From positions 868,001 to 932,000 of the forward strand of contig NZ_CAJHAF010000001.1 of assembly GCF_904846315.1 (NCBI RefSeq): a stretch of 64,000 bases of DNA, given 5' to 3'. Below the pieces are notes generated by a model. The model ran no database searches. It saw only the letters and a program-made list of their open reading frames with translations, and was not told the DNA's origin. Below, piece by piece: positions 36,050 through 45,025 of this stretch. This DNA comes from Psychrobacter jeotgali (GTDB taxonomy: Bacteria; Pseudomonadota; Gammaproteobacteria; Pseudomonadales; Moraxellaceae). The position numbers and the translations under genes are program-made. The stretch's first letter is position 1, and every line of letters starts with the position of its first letter.

Positions 36050-37198
36050 ATGCTAAACAAACTATTTAAACCCAAATATGTCCCTTACGACTCTAAATAT
36101 ATTGAGCTCACTACCGAAGATGAGCGTAATATTCGCACTATTACTGAAGATATTAAAAGCTACATCTCTCGTAGCGATAAGGCTAGCGATGTTAATTATC
36201 ATACTCGTGATGCTCACGCCAAAGGTTACTGCGCCCTAAAAGCCAAGTTCGAGATTTTAGATAATTTACCTAAAGAGTATGCTCAAGGCCTGTATGCTGA
36301 AGCAGGCATTCATGATGCGGTGATTCGCTTCTCTAACGGCGCCTCGCGAGTAGCGCCTGATCGTAAGCTGGGCTTAGCACAGGGTCTTGCGATTAAAGTG
36401 TTTGACGTACCTGGAAAAAAGCTAGCGCCAGGTGAGGAAGACAGCACAACTTTTGATTTCAACTTGATTAATCATCCGGTGTTCTTCTGTAATAGAATCG
36501 AAGATTATGCTTATATCTCAAAGCTATTTTTAGAGTTGCCAGAATATGCCGAGAAAGGGGCGAGAGGTAAAGCGCAGTTGGCCTTTAACTGGTTAACTAA
36601 TTACGGCTCTAAACTACCTACCAAAGAATCATTTAAAACCTTTAAAGCCGTTGGTGGCTTTACCACCATTGAACCAAAAAACACCTTGCTTTATAGCTTT
36701 TTTTCGCAAGGTGCGGTACGTCATGGCAATTATATGGGTAAAATTCGGGTCAAACCAACCGAGGCTGCTACGCAAAAAATAACCCGTCGGGATCTAGATC
36801 TGGCTACACATGAGGAAGCCATTCGTCCGTTGATTATTGATGAGCTACGCGAGCACGACTATCAGTTTGATATCCAAATTCAGCTGTGTCGCAATCTAAA
36901 AAAGCAACCTATTGAAGAATTGACTACTGAATGGAAGGAGTCAGATGCGCCTTTCGTAACGGTAGCCCGACTGACTATTCCATGTCAAGACATACCGGAT
37001 GATGGCAATTTTGAGGTTATGGAGCATTTATCGTTTACGCCGTTCCGTTGTTTGGAAGAAAATCGCCCTATCGGTAATTTGCAGCAGTCGCGTCTCAAAG
37101 CTTATCAGATAGCATCAGAGACTCGCCACAATCTTAATCATGTTAAGCGCCGAGAGCCTAAAAGTTTAAAAGAGACTTTTGCTAAATCTTTCTTTTAA
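36050..37198 (+). CDS. Catalase-like haem protein (small, SrpA-type)
   Basis: A 382-aa member of the haem-dependent catalase-like fold. The distal His is in YHTRDAHAKGYCALKAKFEI. The RFSNGASRVAPDRKLGLAQG segment corresponds to the haem-binding RFS region. A conserved Asn is in FNLINHPVFF. Near the C-terminus RLKAYQIASETRH provides the R-x-x-x-Y haem ligand arrangement (RLKAY). These short catalases lack the flavodoxin-like tail; relatives include fatty-acid hydroperoxide enzymes, so activity could be catalase or peroxygenase. No signal peptide. Closes the DyP cluster; terminator at 37281-37307. Confidence 0.88.
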   Translation: MLNKLFKPKYVPYDSKYIELTTEDERNIRTITEDIKSYISRSDKASDVNYHTRDAHAKGYCALKAKFEILDNLPKEYAQGLYAEAGIHDAVIRFSNGASRVAPDRKLGLAQGLAIKVFDVPGKKLAPGEEDSTTFDFNLINHPVFFCNRIEDYAYISKLFLELPEYAEKGARGKAQLAFNWLTNYGSKLPTKESFKTFKAVGGFTTIEPKNTLLYSFFSQGAVRHGNYMGKIRVKPTEAATQKITRRDLDLATHEEAIRPLIIDELREHDYQFDIQIQLCRNLKKQPIEELTTEWKESDAPFVTVARLTIPCQDIPDDGNFEVMEHLSFTPFRCLEENRPIGNLQQSRLKAYQIASETRHNLNHVKRREPKSLKETFAKSFF

Positions 37199-37280
37199 CC
37201 CTTTAATATGTTATTACCTTCTACCTATTTTTAACAGTAGATATAGCTTTTAACAGTAAGTAAGGTCGCCCGTTAAAAAA

Positions 37281-37307
37281 ACAGCCAATCATTTAATGAT
37301 TGGCTGT
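37281..37307. terminator. Bidirectional terminator
   Basis: Perfect 13-bp arms ACAGCCAATCATT and AATGATTGGCTGT around a single T, preceded by seven A (minus-strand T tail) and followed by a T-rich stretch. It lies between the convergent catalase-like gene and the mliC-like gene. Confidence 0.85.
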
Positions 37308-37339
37308 TCCGTTTTCAGTGATTACTTATTTTTTGCATA

Positions 37340-37714
37340 TTATGACATGTTGCAGTTAACGCTATACTGCTGGTTAGCACCCATATGAATGGTCATGATG
37401 CCGTAATCAGCTTTGGTTTGCCACTCAAAACCAGTATTAGGATTAGACATGTTGGTATAACGAGCACCAGAGCCTGATACCGCTTGAGTAAGTACCATTT
37501 TTTGATTATTTAAACCCACTTTAGGTAAAGTAACATTCAAGTTAGCAGCACTACCATCGGCTGCGTACTCAGCATTGATTCGGCCGTTATCTTCACAAGT
37601 AAATGATTGAACAACTTTTTGATTATTAGTATTTGGCGTAGGTGTAGTAGGAGAGTTGGTCGCACAAGCGGCTAGCAATACAGCAAAAGGGGCTACAGCA
37701 AGTAATTTTTTCAT
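37340..37714 (-). CDS. MliC-like lysozyme inhibitor lipoprotein
   Basis: The start is set at ATG 37712-37714 with GAGGAT upstream, giving 124 aa. The protein has a signal with lipobox (VLLAACATNS), a short Thr/Pro/Asn linker and one MliC/PliC domain: FTCEDNGRINAEYAADGSAA, the active-loop signature SGSGARYTN and FEWQTKADYGIMTIHMG, and Cys residues near both ends (SFTCE and VNCNMS) for a disulfide. Expected in the outer membrane or periplasm, where it would block c-type lysozyme. MliC assignment is by motif; inhibitor activity is inferred. Confidence 0.85.
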   Translation of the reverse strand: MKKLLAVAPFAVLLAACATNSPTTPTPNTNNQKVVQSFTCEDNGRINAEYAADGSAANLNVTLPKVGLNNQKMVLTQAVSGSGARYTNMSNPNTGFEWQTKADYGIMTIHMGANQQYSVNCNMS

Positions 37715-37874
37715 AATATCCTCAAGATTGTTTCGATAAATATATTGTTGTGAACTTAAGGTTATATAGTACAACGAGAGAAATTATCTGACGTTGTACT
37801 TTGAACGCATAATAGTAGCTAAATTGTTTCAAAATATTACTATTGTTTTCATCATAGTTTGGCCCTTTTTAAAC

Positions 37875-38840
37875 TCAAAGATCAATAACTGCTTTGCGGC
37901 GCTCTTTACTAAATATAAATACTGAGACAGCACTTAAAATAATCGCTGCCGCTAAAATAAACCTTAGGGTTAATTGCTCAGACAAAAATATTACCCCCAT
38001 GGCAGCGGCAAGCACGGGTACACAAAACTGCACTACTGCCGCTTGGGTACTTTTGAGTAAGGGCATGGCCACATACCAAAGACTATAACCTATTCCAGAG
38101 GTTATGGCACCAGACACACTAGCCAGTAATAAGCCTTCTATACTAATCTCTGAGAGGTAATGAAAGCCTGCTAGTAACAGTAGGGGAATAGCAACAAGGC
38201 TTCTAATAAAATTAAAGCCTGTAGCGCGGAGAGGAGACACACATACTTTGCCGCGTATACTGTAAATACCCCAGGCAATGCCGCTTATCATCATAATAAC
38301 AGCGCCAAATAGCGAAGGCACCGCCGCCGAGGGGAGCATCAAATAAATAAACCCGGCAAAAGCCACTAACGATGATAACCACTGTATTAAGCTCAACTGC
38401 TCTTTTTTATAAATACCCCAGCCGATCATAGTAAACTGCACCGCCGCAAATAAAATCAGTGCGCCAGTACCCGTATCAAGCTCGACATAGGCAAGCGAGA
38501 AGCAAAGTGCATAAATGATCAAGCTTAGGCTGCTTAACCAACTGCCTTTATCTTTAAAAACATTATCTGTCACAGTATCATTTAGTAAAGTCGTTACTTT
38601 TGAGCCAGCGTTAGCATGATTATTAGGTTTATTATGGAGGGTTCTAGCAGTAGTGCGCTGCCGCTGTAGCTGATGCGTATGCAGTAGCATAATAATGCTC
38701 AGGCAAACTGCGCCACCCAGTAGACGAATGAGGGTAAAGTTCCAAGGGTCTATATATTCTTTAGTTAACGCCATTCTACAAAGCAAGGAGTTTGCAGCAA
38801 AGGCAATTAGCGCAAGGATAGTATATAAGGCAACTTTCAA
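37875..38840 (-). CDS. EamA-family (DMT) permease
   Basis: A 321-aa inner-membrane protein with ten predicted helices in two EamA repeats (ILALIAFAANSLLCRMAL at the start; GIAWGIYSIRGK opens the second). A hydrophilic insert of about 45 residues (residues 55-100, HQLQRQRTTARTLHNKPNNH) sits between helices 2 and 3, unusual for the family. The substrate is not predictable; relatives export amino acids or metabolites. Monocistronic. Confidence 0.88.
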   Translation of the reverse strand: MKVALYTILALIAFAANSLLCRMALTKEYIDPWNFTLIRLLGGAVCLSIIMLLHTHQLQRQRTTARTLHNKPNNHANAGSKVTTLLNDTVTDNVFKDKGSWLSSLSLIIYALCFSLAYVELDTGTGALILFAAVQFTMIGWGIYKKEQLSLIQWLSSLVAFAGFIYLMLPSAAVPSLFGAVIMMISGIAWGIYSIRGKVCVSPLRATGFNFIRSLVAIPLLLLAGFHYLSEISIEGLLLASVSGAITSGIGYSLWYVAMPLLKSTQAAVVQFCVPVLAAAMGVIFLSEQLTLRFILAAAIILSAVSVFIFSKERRKAVIDL

Positions 38841-38943
38841 AAATAATTCCTAAGGATGGATCGTTATTTTATAGCTATATTTTATAGCTATAAAGTAAAC
38901 TGGCTCACTAAAGGCACAAAATAGCCTAAGCATTTTATTTAGC

Positions 38944-39552
38944 TCACCTTTTGTTTAATGCATAGAACCACTCAACTACCTGCTGAACTCTGACTTCTCT
39001 ATCACCACCAATACGCTGAAATGGCTGATCATAATGATTCAACTGACTTTCAAAATAGGCGCTAATCTCTTCCCTTTGATAAGGGCTATCACGCAAATCA
39101 TCAGCCACCCAAGGAATATCAACTTTAGTTAGTAATATTAAATCGTAACGATGCGCTAAGGCAGCCTTTTTAAGGGCTTCAGGGCAATCGCCGTAATACC
39201 ACTGGGAGTAAACCATGAGCTCAAACAGGCTAGTGTCGCAAAACAGATAGGGCTGATTTTGCTGGATTTGAGCTTTTTGAACAGCTTCTTTGGCTAATTT
39301 GTTTTCTAAGCCTATTTGGCCTTGAGCGATGGGCAGCAAATCCTCCCAGGTACAAGTCAGTTGCTCTTTGTCCCACTTGTCTTGTAAATAGATGCGCATA
39401 TACTCTGGCACCCATGGGCTATCGAAATAGGCTGCTAAATCCCGAGAAAGAGTAGTCTTACCTGTACTCTCAGCGCCTAAAACAGCCACCTTAAAAACGG
39501 ATTTAGGCGTATACTGCGTGAGATTGAATGCGGTAGCGACGTTGCCATTCAT
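38944..39552 (-). CDS. Nicotinamide riboside kinase, NadR C-domain-like
   Basis: P-loop kinase of the NadR C-terminal type, about 202 aa. Walker A is VLGAESTGKTTLSRDL, followed by WVPEYMRIYLQDKW, FCDTSLFELMVYSQWYYGDC and LILLTKVDIPWVADDLRDSP, all as in NadR kinase domains. The NMN adenylyltransferase domain and helix-turn-helix of full NadR are absent. The start is placed at ATG 39550-39552 in preference to a TTG 18 bp upstream. It overlaps the end of pnuC by about 50 bp, so both should be co-translated; together they import and phosphorylate nicotinamide riboside for NAD synthesis. Confidence 0.88.
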   Translation of the reverse strand: MNGNVATAFNLTQYTPKSVFKVAVLGAESTGKTTLSRDLAAYFDSPWVPEYMRIYLQDKWDKEQLTCTWEDLLPIAQGQIGLENKLAKEAVQKAQIQQNQPYLFCDTSLFELMVYSQWYYGDCPEALKKAALAHRYDLILLTKVDIPWVADDLRDSPYQREEISAYFESQLNHYDQPFQRIGGDREVRVQQVVEWFYALNKR

Positions 39553-40204
39553 AATAAGCCCAAATTGCAATGAGGGTGAAGACTACATATTGTAGTGCAG
39601 TGAAGGTGAGACCTTTATAAAAATATAACGGTACTGAGATGGCATCGGCGACTATCCACAAAAGCCAGTGTTCGATTTTTCGACTGGCCATAAGCCACAT
39701 AGCTATCAAAAATAATGCAGTAGTTAGCATGTCAGTATAATCGACCCAAGTAAATAAATGCACACCAAGAACCACACCATCAAAGCTAAAACCATTGTTA
39801 ATTATAGGACGGAAATAATATACCAATGCCACAAAAACTATAGTGGCCGTTGATAGCAAAGCCATAACTGGAATATCACTTGCTTGAATATGCTCAATAC
39901 TGATGTCACCTTGCTGAGCATTAGCTTGATCATTGTCTTTGTTTTTTGTCCAATTAAACCAACCATAAATGCCCATAATGGTATAATAAGCGTTGATAAA
40001 CATGTCACCAAATAGTTGCCATTTCCAAAGTAGATAAACGAAGATGGCTGTACTTACTAGGCCAATAGGAAAGACCCAAACACTGAGCTTACGAGCCAGC
40101 AATACACTAGCTACCCCAAATATTACCGCGACAAACTCTAAGACAATAAATAGAGCAGGGTAGTCGGTATATTGTCCAAACAACCAGCCGAATAATTCTG
40201 CCAT
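39503..40204 (-). CDS. pnuC: Nicotinamide riboside transporter
   Basis: A 233-aa inner-membrane PnuC-family transporter with about seven helices. Landmarks are YTDYPALFIVLEFVAVIFG, WVFPIGLVSTAIFVYLLWKW, YTIMGIYGWFNW (the PnuC signature) and WLLWIVADAISVPLYFYKGL. Facilitates NR uptake, trapped by the kinase encoded just downstream and overlapping. A short polar insert (TKNKDNDQANAQQGDISIEH) is in the central loop. Confidence 0.93.
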   Translation of the reverse strand: MAELFGWLFGQYTDYPALFIVLEFVAVIFGVASVLLARKLSVWVFPIGLVSTAIFVYLLWKWQLFGDMFINAYYTIMGIYGWFNWTKNKDNDQANAQQGDISIEHIQASDIPVMALLSTATIVFVALVYYFRPIINNGFSFDGVVLGVHLFTWVDYTDMLTTALFLIAMWLMASRKIEHWLLWIVADAISVPLYFYKGLTFTALQYVVFTLIAIWAYYEWQRRYRIQSHAVYA

Positions 40205-40507
40205 CAGTACTCCTACTTATATTTTTAATGACTTTAATCAATTCTTATTAACTAAATATATGCTTGGGAAGTCTGTTATCTAAAGCATAGCAATTATAAC
40301 TTATGTTTAGCAAAAGAGGCTTGGTCTTTATAGTTAATCATTTAAAATTGATTATTTGTAACAAAGTATTAGAAAAATAATTATATTCAGGCATAATAAG
40401 GGCATTGGTTTTTAGTTTACAGTTATTCACTGATATTATAGCTGTATCATTTTACCCCCTTTTATGCTTATTATTAAGCCAATTAGTAGTAGACAAGGAA
40501 GCTTATC
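40205..40507. other. Divergent promoter region pnuC / KAS III
   Basis: A 303-bp AT-rich spacer between divergent genes. A TATAGCTGTATCATTTT stretch near 40437-40453 may belong to the rightward promoter, and AAGGAAGC just ahead of the ATG at 40508 is the ribosome site. No NAD-type riboswitch or clear operator seen. Confidence 0.45.
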
Positions 40508-41653
40508 ATGACGACTTGTATCACCGGCACCGGCCTGTATATACCCCCTTACAGTATTAGTAATGAAGAGCTGGTTAAATCATTTAATCAGTATGTTGAT
40601 AATTATAACGAACAGCATGCTGATGAGATAGCTAGCGGCGATGTTACGGCACTTGAACACTCCTCCGCTGCATTTATCGAAAAAGTATCTGGTATTAAAT
40701 CACGTTATGTGATGGAAAAGGATGGTATCTTGGATCCTGAAATCATGGCGCCAGTAATTGCATATCGTAATTTAGGTGAAGAGCTATCAGTGATGGCAGA
40801 GATGGGCGCAGCGGCGCTCAAAGACGCACTAAAGGATGCCGGACTTGAAGCTAATGATTTAGACGGTATCATTCTAGCTTGCTCAAACTTTCAGCGCACA
40901 TATCCGGCGGTTGCCATTGAGATTCAAAACGAGATTGGTATGATAGGCGGTTTTGCTTATGATATGAACGTAGCTTGTAGTGCCGCTACTTTTGGCCTGT
41001 CGCAAGCTCATGGTTCAATCGTGTCAGGTCTTGCTAGGCGCGTTGCGGTAGTTAACGTTGAGATTACCTCAGCGCATCTAAATTGGCGCAACCGTGACAG
41101 TCATTTTATCTTTGGTGATGTCGCTACAGCAACCATTGTAGAAGAGTTAGATACGCCCAAAGGTTATGAGATTCTAAATGCCAAACTCTTTACTGAATTC
41201 TCAACCAATATCAAAAACGAATACGGTTTTATGGATCGCTCAGAGTTCTTAGCCGCTGAAACCCAAATGTATCCAGATATCAAAGAGCCAGTCACCGACA
41301 AGCTGTTTTTACAAAATGGTCGCAAAGTCTTCCGTGAAGTCTGCCCAAAGGTGTCTGAAATTATTCTTGAGCATTTACAAGAAAACGATCTAGAGCCGTC
41401 AGAGGTCAAGATGATGTGGCTGCATCAAGCAAACGCCAATATGCTGGACCTTATTTTGCGTACGGTAATGGGCAAACAGGCCGACAAGTCGATTGTACCT
41501 AGCGTGATTGATGAGTTTGCTAATACCAGCTCAGCCAGTCCAATGATTGTCTTTCATCGTTATAAAGATGAGTTAGCATCAGGTGATTTGGGCGTAATTT
41601 GCTCATTTGGTGCCGGTTACTCTATCGGTTCGGTGCTGGTACGCAAAGTTTAG
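40508..41653 (+). CDS. Beta-ketoacyl-ACP synthase III-like enzyme
   Basis: A 381-aa thiolase-fold condensing enzyme. The Cys-His-Asn triad lies in MNVACSAATFGLSQ, MMWLHQANANMLD and EFANTSSASPM, and a glycine-rich end CSFGAGYSIGSVLV closes the fold. It is longer than E. coli FabH (317 aa) because of an N-terminal insertion (NQYVDNYNEQHADEIASGDV), a pattern of the FabH-like proteins common in Acinetobacter and Pseudomonas relatives. It could start fatty-acid synthesis or prime another acyl chain; the fab operon is not here. Terminator hairpin at 41688-41707. Confidence 0.88.
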   Translation: MTTCITGTGLYIPPYSISNEELVKSFNQYVDNYNEQHADEIASGDVTALEHSSAAFIEKVSGIKSRYVMEKDGILDPEIMAPVIAYRNLGEELSVMAEMGAAALKDALKDAGLEANDLDGIILACSNFQRTYPAVAIEIQNEIGMIGGFAYDMNVACSAATFGLSQAHGSIVSGLARRVAVVNVEITSAHLNWRNRDSHFIFGDVATATIVEELDTPKGYEILNAKLFTEFSTNIKNEYGFMDRSEFLAAETQMYPDIKEPVTDKLFLQNGRKVFREVCPKVSEIILEHLQENDLEPSEVKMMWLHQANANMLDLILRTVMGKQADKSIVPSVIDEFANTSSASPMIVFHRYKDELASGDLGVICSFGAGYSIGSVLVRKV

Positions 41654-41687
41654 AAGTCATTAGACTTAATCGTTAATGAATAAAAGT

Positions 41688-41714
41688 AGCTAAGAGCAAT
41701 CTTGGCTATTTTTT
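41688..41714 (+). terminator. Rho-independent terminator after KAS III
   Basis: AGCTAAGA, loop GCAA, TCTTGGCT (8 bp with one G-U), then ATTTTTT. Confidence 0.75.
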
Positions 41715-41786
41715 ATGGTTTAATTTTAATTTTCTATTTGGTTTAGAGATATTTGACAATATAAGCGTTAAGATTACCCAGTGGTT

Positions 41787-41815
41787 TTAATTTAACCGCA
41801 AAAATTTGCTATAAT
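41787..41815 (+). promoter_or_regulatory. prfA promoter (candidate)
   Basis: TATAAT at 41810-41815 with TTAATT 17 bp upstream (41787-41792); the -10 box is consensus, the -35 weak. It lies about 40 bp from the prfA start. Confidence 0.5.
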
Positions 41816-41853
41816 TGCCTTCTTATTTTCCTTATTTAGATAAAAGTCCTTTT

Positions 41854-42942
41854 ATGAAAGAATCCTTGCGCTTGCGCTTAGACCAAATGGTAGACCGTTA
41901 CGAAGAAGTCACCGCCTTGCTATCCGACCCTGGTGTGATTAGTGATAATAATAAATTTCGTGAGTTATCCGTTGAACACAGTGATTTGATGGACATCACG
42001 ACATTATGGCAGAATTATGTACAGGCTGAAACCGATCAGGCTGATGCTGAGAGCATGTTAGAGGATGCGTCAGATCCAGAAATGAAAGAGATGATGATCG
42101 ATGAAATTGAGACGGCTCGTGATGCTATCAGCGCTATGGAAGAGACGCTGAACGTTATGATGCTGCCAAAAGATCCTAACGATAAAGTACCCGCATTTTT
42201 AGAGATTCGTGCAGGAACAGGCGGCGACGAAGCAGCAATATTCTCCGGCGACTTGTTCCGTATGTACCAAAAGTATGCACAGACTCAGGGCTGGACAGTA
42301 GAAGTATTGTCTGCTAATGAAGGGGAGCACGGTGGTTATAAAGAAATTATCAGCCGAGTATCGGGCACTGGAGTGTATGGTCGTCTAAAATTTGAATCAG
42401 GCGCCCACCGTGTGCAGCGCGTGCCTGAGACTGAAAGCCAAGGCCGCGTGCATACTTCAGCTTGTACCGTTGCGGTGATGCCGGAGGTGCAGATTGATGA
42501 TTCGGTAGATTTAAACCCCGCTGACATCAAGATGGATACTTTTCGTTCAAGTGGCGCCGGTGGTCAGCACGTCAACACCACCGACTCCGCAGTACGTTTA
42601 ACCCATATTCCAACCGGCACCGTAGTTGAGTGTCAACAGGAGCGTAGCCAGCATAAAAACCGTGATAAAGCGATGAAAATGCTGATCTCCAAAATCCAGC
42701 AGGCTAAAGTACAAGCACAGGTGGATGTAGCAGATTCTATCCGCCGTGATCTGGTAGGTAGTGGCGATCGTAGTGAGCGTATCCGTACTTATAACTTCCC
42801 GCAAGGCCGTATGACTGATCACCGTATCAATTTGACTTTATACAAGCTTGATTCGATCATGGAAGGTGATCTAGATGAGCTGCTAGATGCTCTATTACGT
42901 GAACATCAGGCTGATTTAATGGCCAGTATTGGTGGCGATTAA
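41854..42942 (+). CDS. prfA: Peptide chain release factor 1
   Basis: Reads UAA/UAG and triggers peptide release. The start is ATG 41854 ([20 protein letters not shown]); an in-frame ATG 39 bp upstream lies on top of the candidate -10 region. 362 aa as in E. coli (360). Stop-codon-reading tripeptide of the RF1 class is PET ([15 protein letters not shown]) where E. coli has PAT, and the catalytic GGQ is in [15 protein letters not shown]. The methyltransferase gene prmC, often next to prfA, is not here. Confidence 0.96.
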   Translation: MKESLRLRLDQMVDRYEEVTALLSDPGVISDNNKFRELSVEHSDLMDITTLWQNYVQAETDQADAESMLEDASDPEMKEMMIDEIETARDAISAMEETLNVMMLPKDPNDKVPAFLEIRAGTGGDEAAIFSGDLFRMYQKYAQTQGWTVEVLSANEGEHGGYKEIISRVSGTGVYGRLKFESGAHRVQRVPETESQGRVHTSACTVAVMPEVQIDDSVDLNPADIKMDTFRSSGAGGQHVNTTDSAVRLTHIPTGTVVECQQERSQHKNRDKAMKMLISKIQQAKVQAQVDVADSIRRDLVGSGDRSERIRTYNFPQGRMTDHRINLTLYKLDSIMEGDLDELLDALLREHQADLMASIGGD

Positions 42943-43049
42943 AAGCTTAAGTAAATTTGATTGAAGCTTGTCAAAACAAGTGTTATCCGATTTAATAAAT
43001 GTAATCTGACTCTATATCTAAGCTGACTCTCAAATCATTATGAACTGTT

Positions 43050-43117
43050 GTAGGCTGGGTTTTTAACCCAGCATTTTGTCTTTATAAAGTCTCTAAGCGG
43101 GGTTAAACCCAGCCTAC
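43050..43117. repeat. Inverted repeat between prfA and lysS (REP-like)
   Basis: GTAGGCTGGGTTT (43050-43062) and its inverse AAACCCAGCCTAC (43105-43117). Each arm also has an adjacent half-palindrome (AACCCAGC after the first, GGGGTT before the second). Part-copies occur at 35965-35974 (CAGCCTACGC) and 61166-61174 (GTAGGCTGG). Looks like a dispersed intergenic repeat that could also end prfA transcription. Confidence 0.75.
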
Positions 43118-43229
43118 GTCAATAAAGTTGAATAGTTGAGATTACAGTACAGTTTTAGCAAGTTTTTAATAATTCCCAAAGTTTCTAAAGTAGATAAATA
43201 TAAATCAAACCAACCATTTTGAGATTACT

Positions 43230-44774
43230 ATGTCAAAACAAAACCAAAACAATCAAAATCAAGAAGAGCAAGCACCAACTGTCGAGGAAGCCAATGAGTT
43301 GATTGCTCAATTGCAGACCAAATTAGACGATATTATCGCTTCAGGTAAGCAGCCTTATCCTAATCAGTTTAAACGTACCGATTATGCTCAGGATCTACAA
43401 ACAGCGTTTGAAAGCGTATCAAAACAAGAGATTGAAGAAAAGGCGGCTAAATGCGAAAAAACCCAAGTCAATGTGGCTGGCCGAGTCATGCTTAACCGTG
43501 GCTCATTTATTGTCATCCAAGATATGACGGGTCGTATCCAGTTATACGTAGCACGTAAAGAGTTGGATGAAGAGACGCTGGCAAGTATCAAATCGCTCGA
43601 TTTGGGTGATATCGTGGGAGTATCTGGTTACATTGGACGCTCAGGCAAAGGCGATTTATATGTGCATATCGAAAAGTTTCTTCTACTAACCAAATCATTG
43701 CGCCCCATGCCAGATAAGTTCCATGGGCTAGCCGATGTCGAAGCTCGTTATCGTAACCGTCATCTTGATCTGATGACCAATGAAGCCACCCGCGATACGT
43801 TTGTAATTCGCAGCCAAGTGATTAGTGGTATTCGTCAGTTTATGCTGAACGAAGACTTTATGGAAGTCGAAACCCCTATGATGCACCCTATCCCTGGCGG
43901 GGCGGTCGCCCGTCCATTTGTGACCCATCATAATGCTTTGGATATGCCGCTCTATTTGCGTATTGCGCCTGAGCTTTATTTGAAACGCTTAGTTATTGGT
44001 GGGTTTGAGAAAGTGTTTGAGATTAACCGCAGCTTCCGTAACGAAGGGGTATCAACTCGCCACAACCCTGAATTTACCATGATTGAATTCTATCAAGCTT
44101 ATGCTGATTATCATGACTTGATGGATTTAACTGAACGTTTATTTAACCAATTGGCGCAAGATATTTTAGGCTCTACTGAGCTCACTTACCAAGATGAGAC
44201 CATCAGTTTAAAAGCACCATTTGCACGCTTAACTATGTCTGCGGCTATCGAAAAATACGCTGAAGGCTTTGATATGTCGCGCATTGATGATCGTGAGTAT
44301 CTGGCTGATTATGTGGCTAATACCTTGAAACAACCAGTAAAAGAGGTCTTTGGAGTCGGTAAACTTAAAACTATCGTTTTTGAAGAGACCGCTGAGCATA
44401 AACTGCGCCAGCCTACCTTTATTACTGAGTATCCTGCTGAAACCTCTCCACTGGCACGCCGTAATGATGATAATCCTGAGATTACTGATCGTTTTGAGCT
44501 ATTTATCGGTGGTCGTGAGCTGGCTAATGGCTTTAGTGAGCTGAATGATCCAGCCGATCAAGCGGAGCGTTTCCGTGGACAAGTGGCTGAAAAGGATGCA
44601 GGAGATGTCGAAGCTATGCACTTTGACGAAGACTATATCGAAGCTTTATCCTATGGTTTACCGCCAACCGCCGGTGAAGGTATTGGGATTGATCGCTTAG
44701 TCATGTTGTTCACTGATTCTGCCAGTATTAGAGACGTTATTCTATTCCCGCATATGCGCCGAAAAACGGATTAA
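43230..44774 (+). CDS. lysS: Lysyl-tRNA synthetase, class II
   Basis: A 514-aa class IIb synthetase. It has an Asn/Gln-rich N-terminus, an anticodon-binding OB fold ([20 protein letters not shown]), motif 1 ([20 protein letters not shown]), motif 2 ([20 protein letters not shown]) and motif 3 ([20 protein letters not shown]). Standard length. Monocistronic with a weak hairpin (44868-44896) downstream. Confidence 0.97.
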   Translation: MSKQNQNNQNQEEQAPTVEEANELIAQLQTKLDDIIASGKQPYPNQFKRTDYAQDLQTAFESVSKQEIEEKAAKCEKTQVNVAGRVMLNRGSFIVIQDMTGRIQLYVARKELDEETLASIKSLDLGDIVGVSGYIGRSGKGDLYVHIEKFLLLTKSLRPMPDKFHGLADVEARYRNRHLDLMTNEATRDTFVIRSQVISGIRQFMLNEDFMEVETPMMHPIPGGAVARPFVTHHNALDMPLYLRIAPELYLKRLVIGGFEKVFEINRSFRNEGVSTRHNPEFTMIEFYQAYADYHDLMDLTERLFNQLAQDILGSTELTYQDETISLKAPFARLTMSAAIEKYAEGFDMSRIDDREYLADYVANTLKQPVKEVFGVGKLKTIVFEETAEHKLRQPTFITEYPAETSPLARRNDDNPEITDRFELFIGGRELANGFSELNDPADQAERFRGQVAEKDAGDVEAMHFDEDYIEALSYGLPPTAGEGIGIDRLVMLFTDSASIRDVILFPHMRRKTD

Positions 44775-44867
44775 ATTTGGACTAGGATGTGTTGAAGATT
44801 CACAAACATGCCCTCATCATTAATTAAAATTGATGATTAGATAAGTCATAAATCGTTATAAACCCGT

Positions 44868-44896
44868 AATAAGCCAGACTAAAGTGCTGGCTTATT
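44868..44896 (+). terminator. Hairpin after lysS
   Basis: AATAAGCCAG (44868-44877) and CTGGCTTATT (44887-44896) form a 10-bp stem without a strong T tail. A TATAAT at 44899-44904 directly after it could be a -10 box for dnaX. Confidence 0.55.
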
Positions 44897-45025
44897 GCTA
44901 TAATGAACCCTTAAAAATAATCGTCAATAAAAGCTATTAATGATTCATAATAATCGCTTAAAACAAATGTTTAGCACTGACTTCTTGAAAATAAATACTT
45001 TAACTATTTTGCACAATGGATAGCT

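Noticed and set aside
39553..39570. TTG start for the NadR-like kinase
   Set aside because: An ATG 18 bp downstream gives the normal N-terminus; the TTG lacks a ribosome site.
41815..41853. Upstream ATG for prfA
   Set aside because: It sits on the candidate -10 box and adds 13 residues not found in RF1 proteins.
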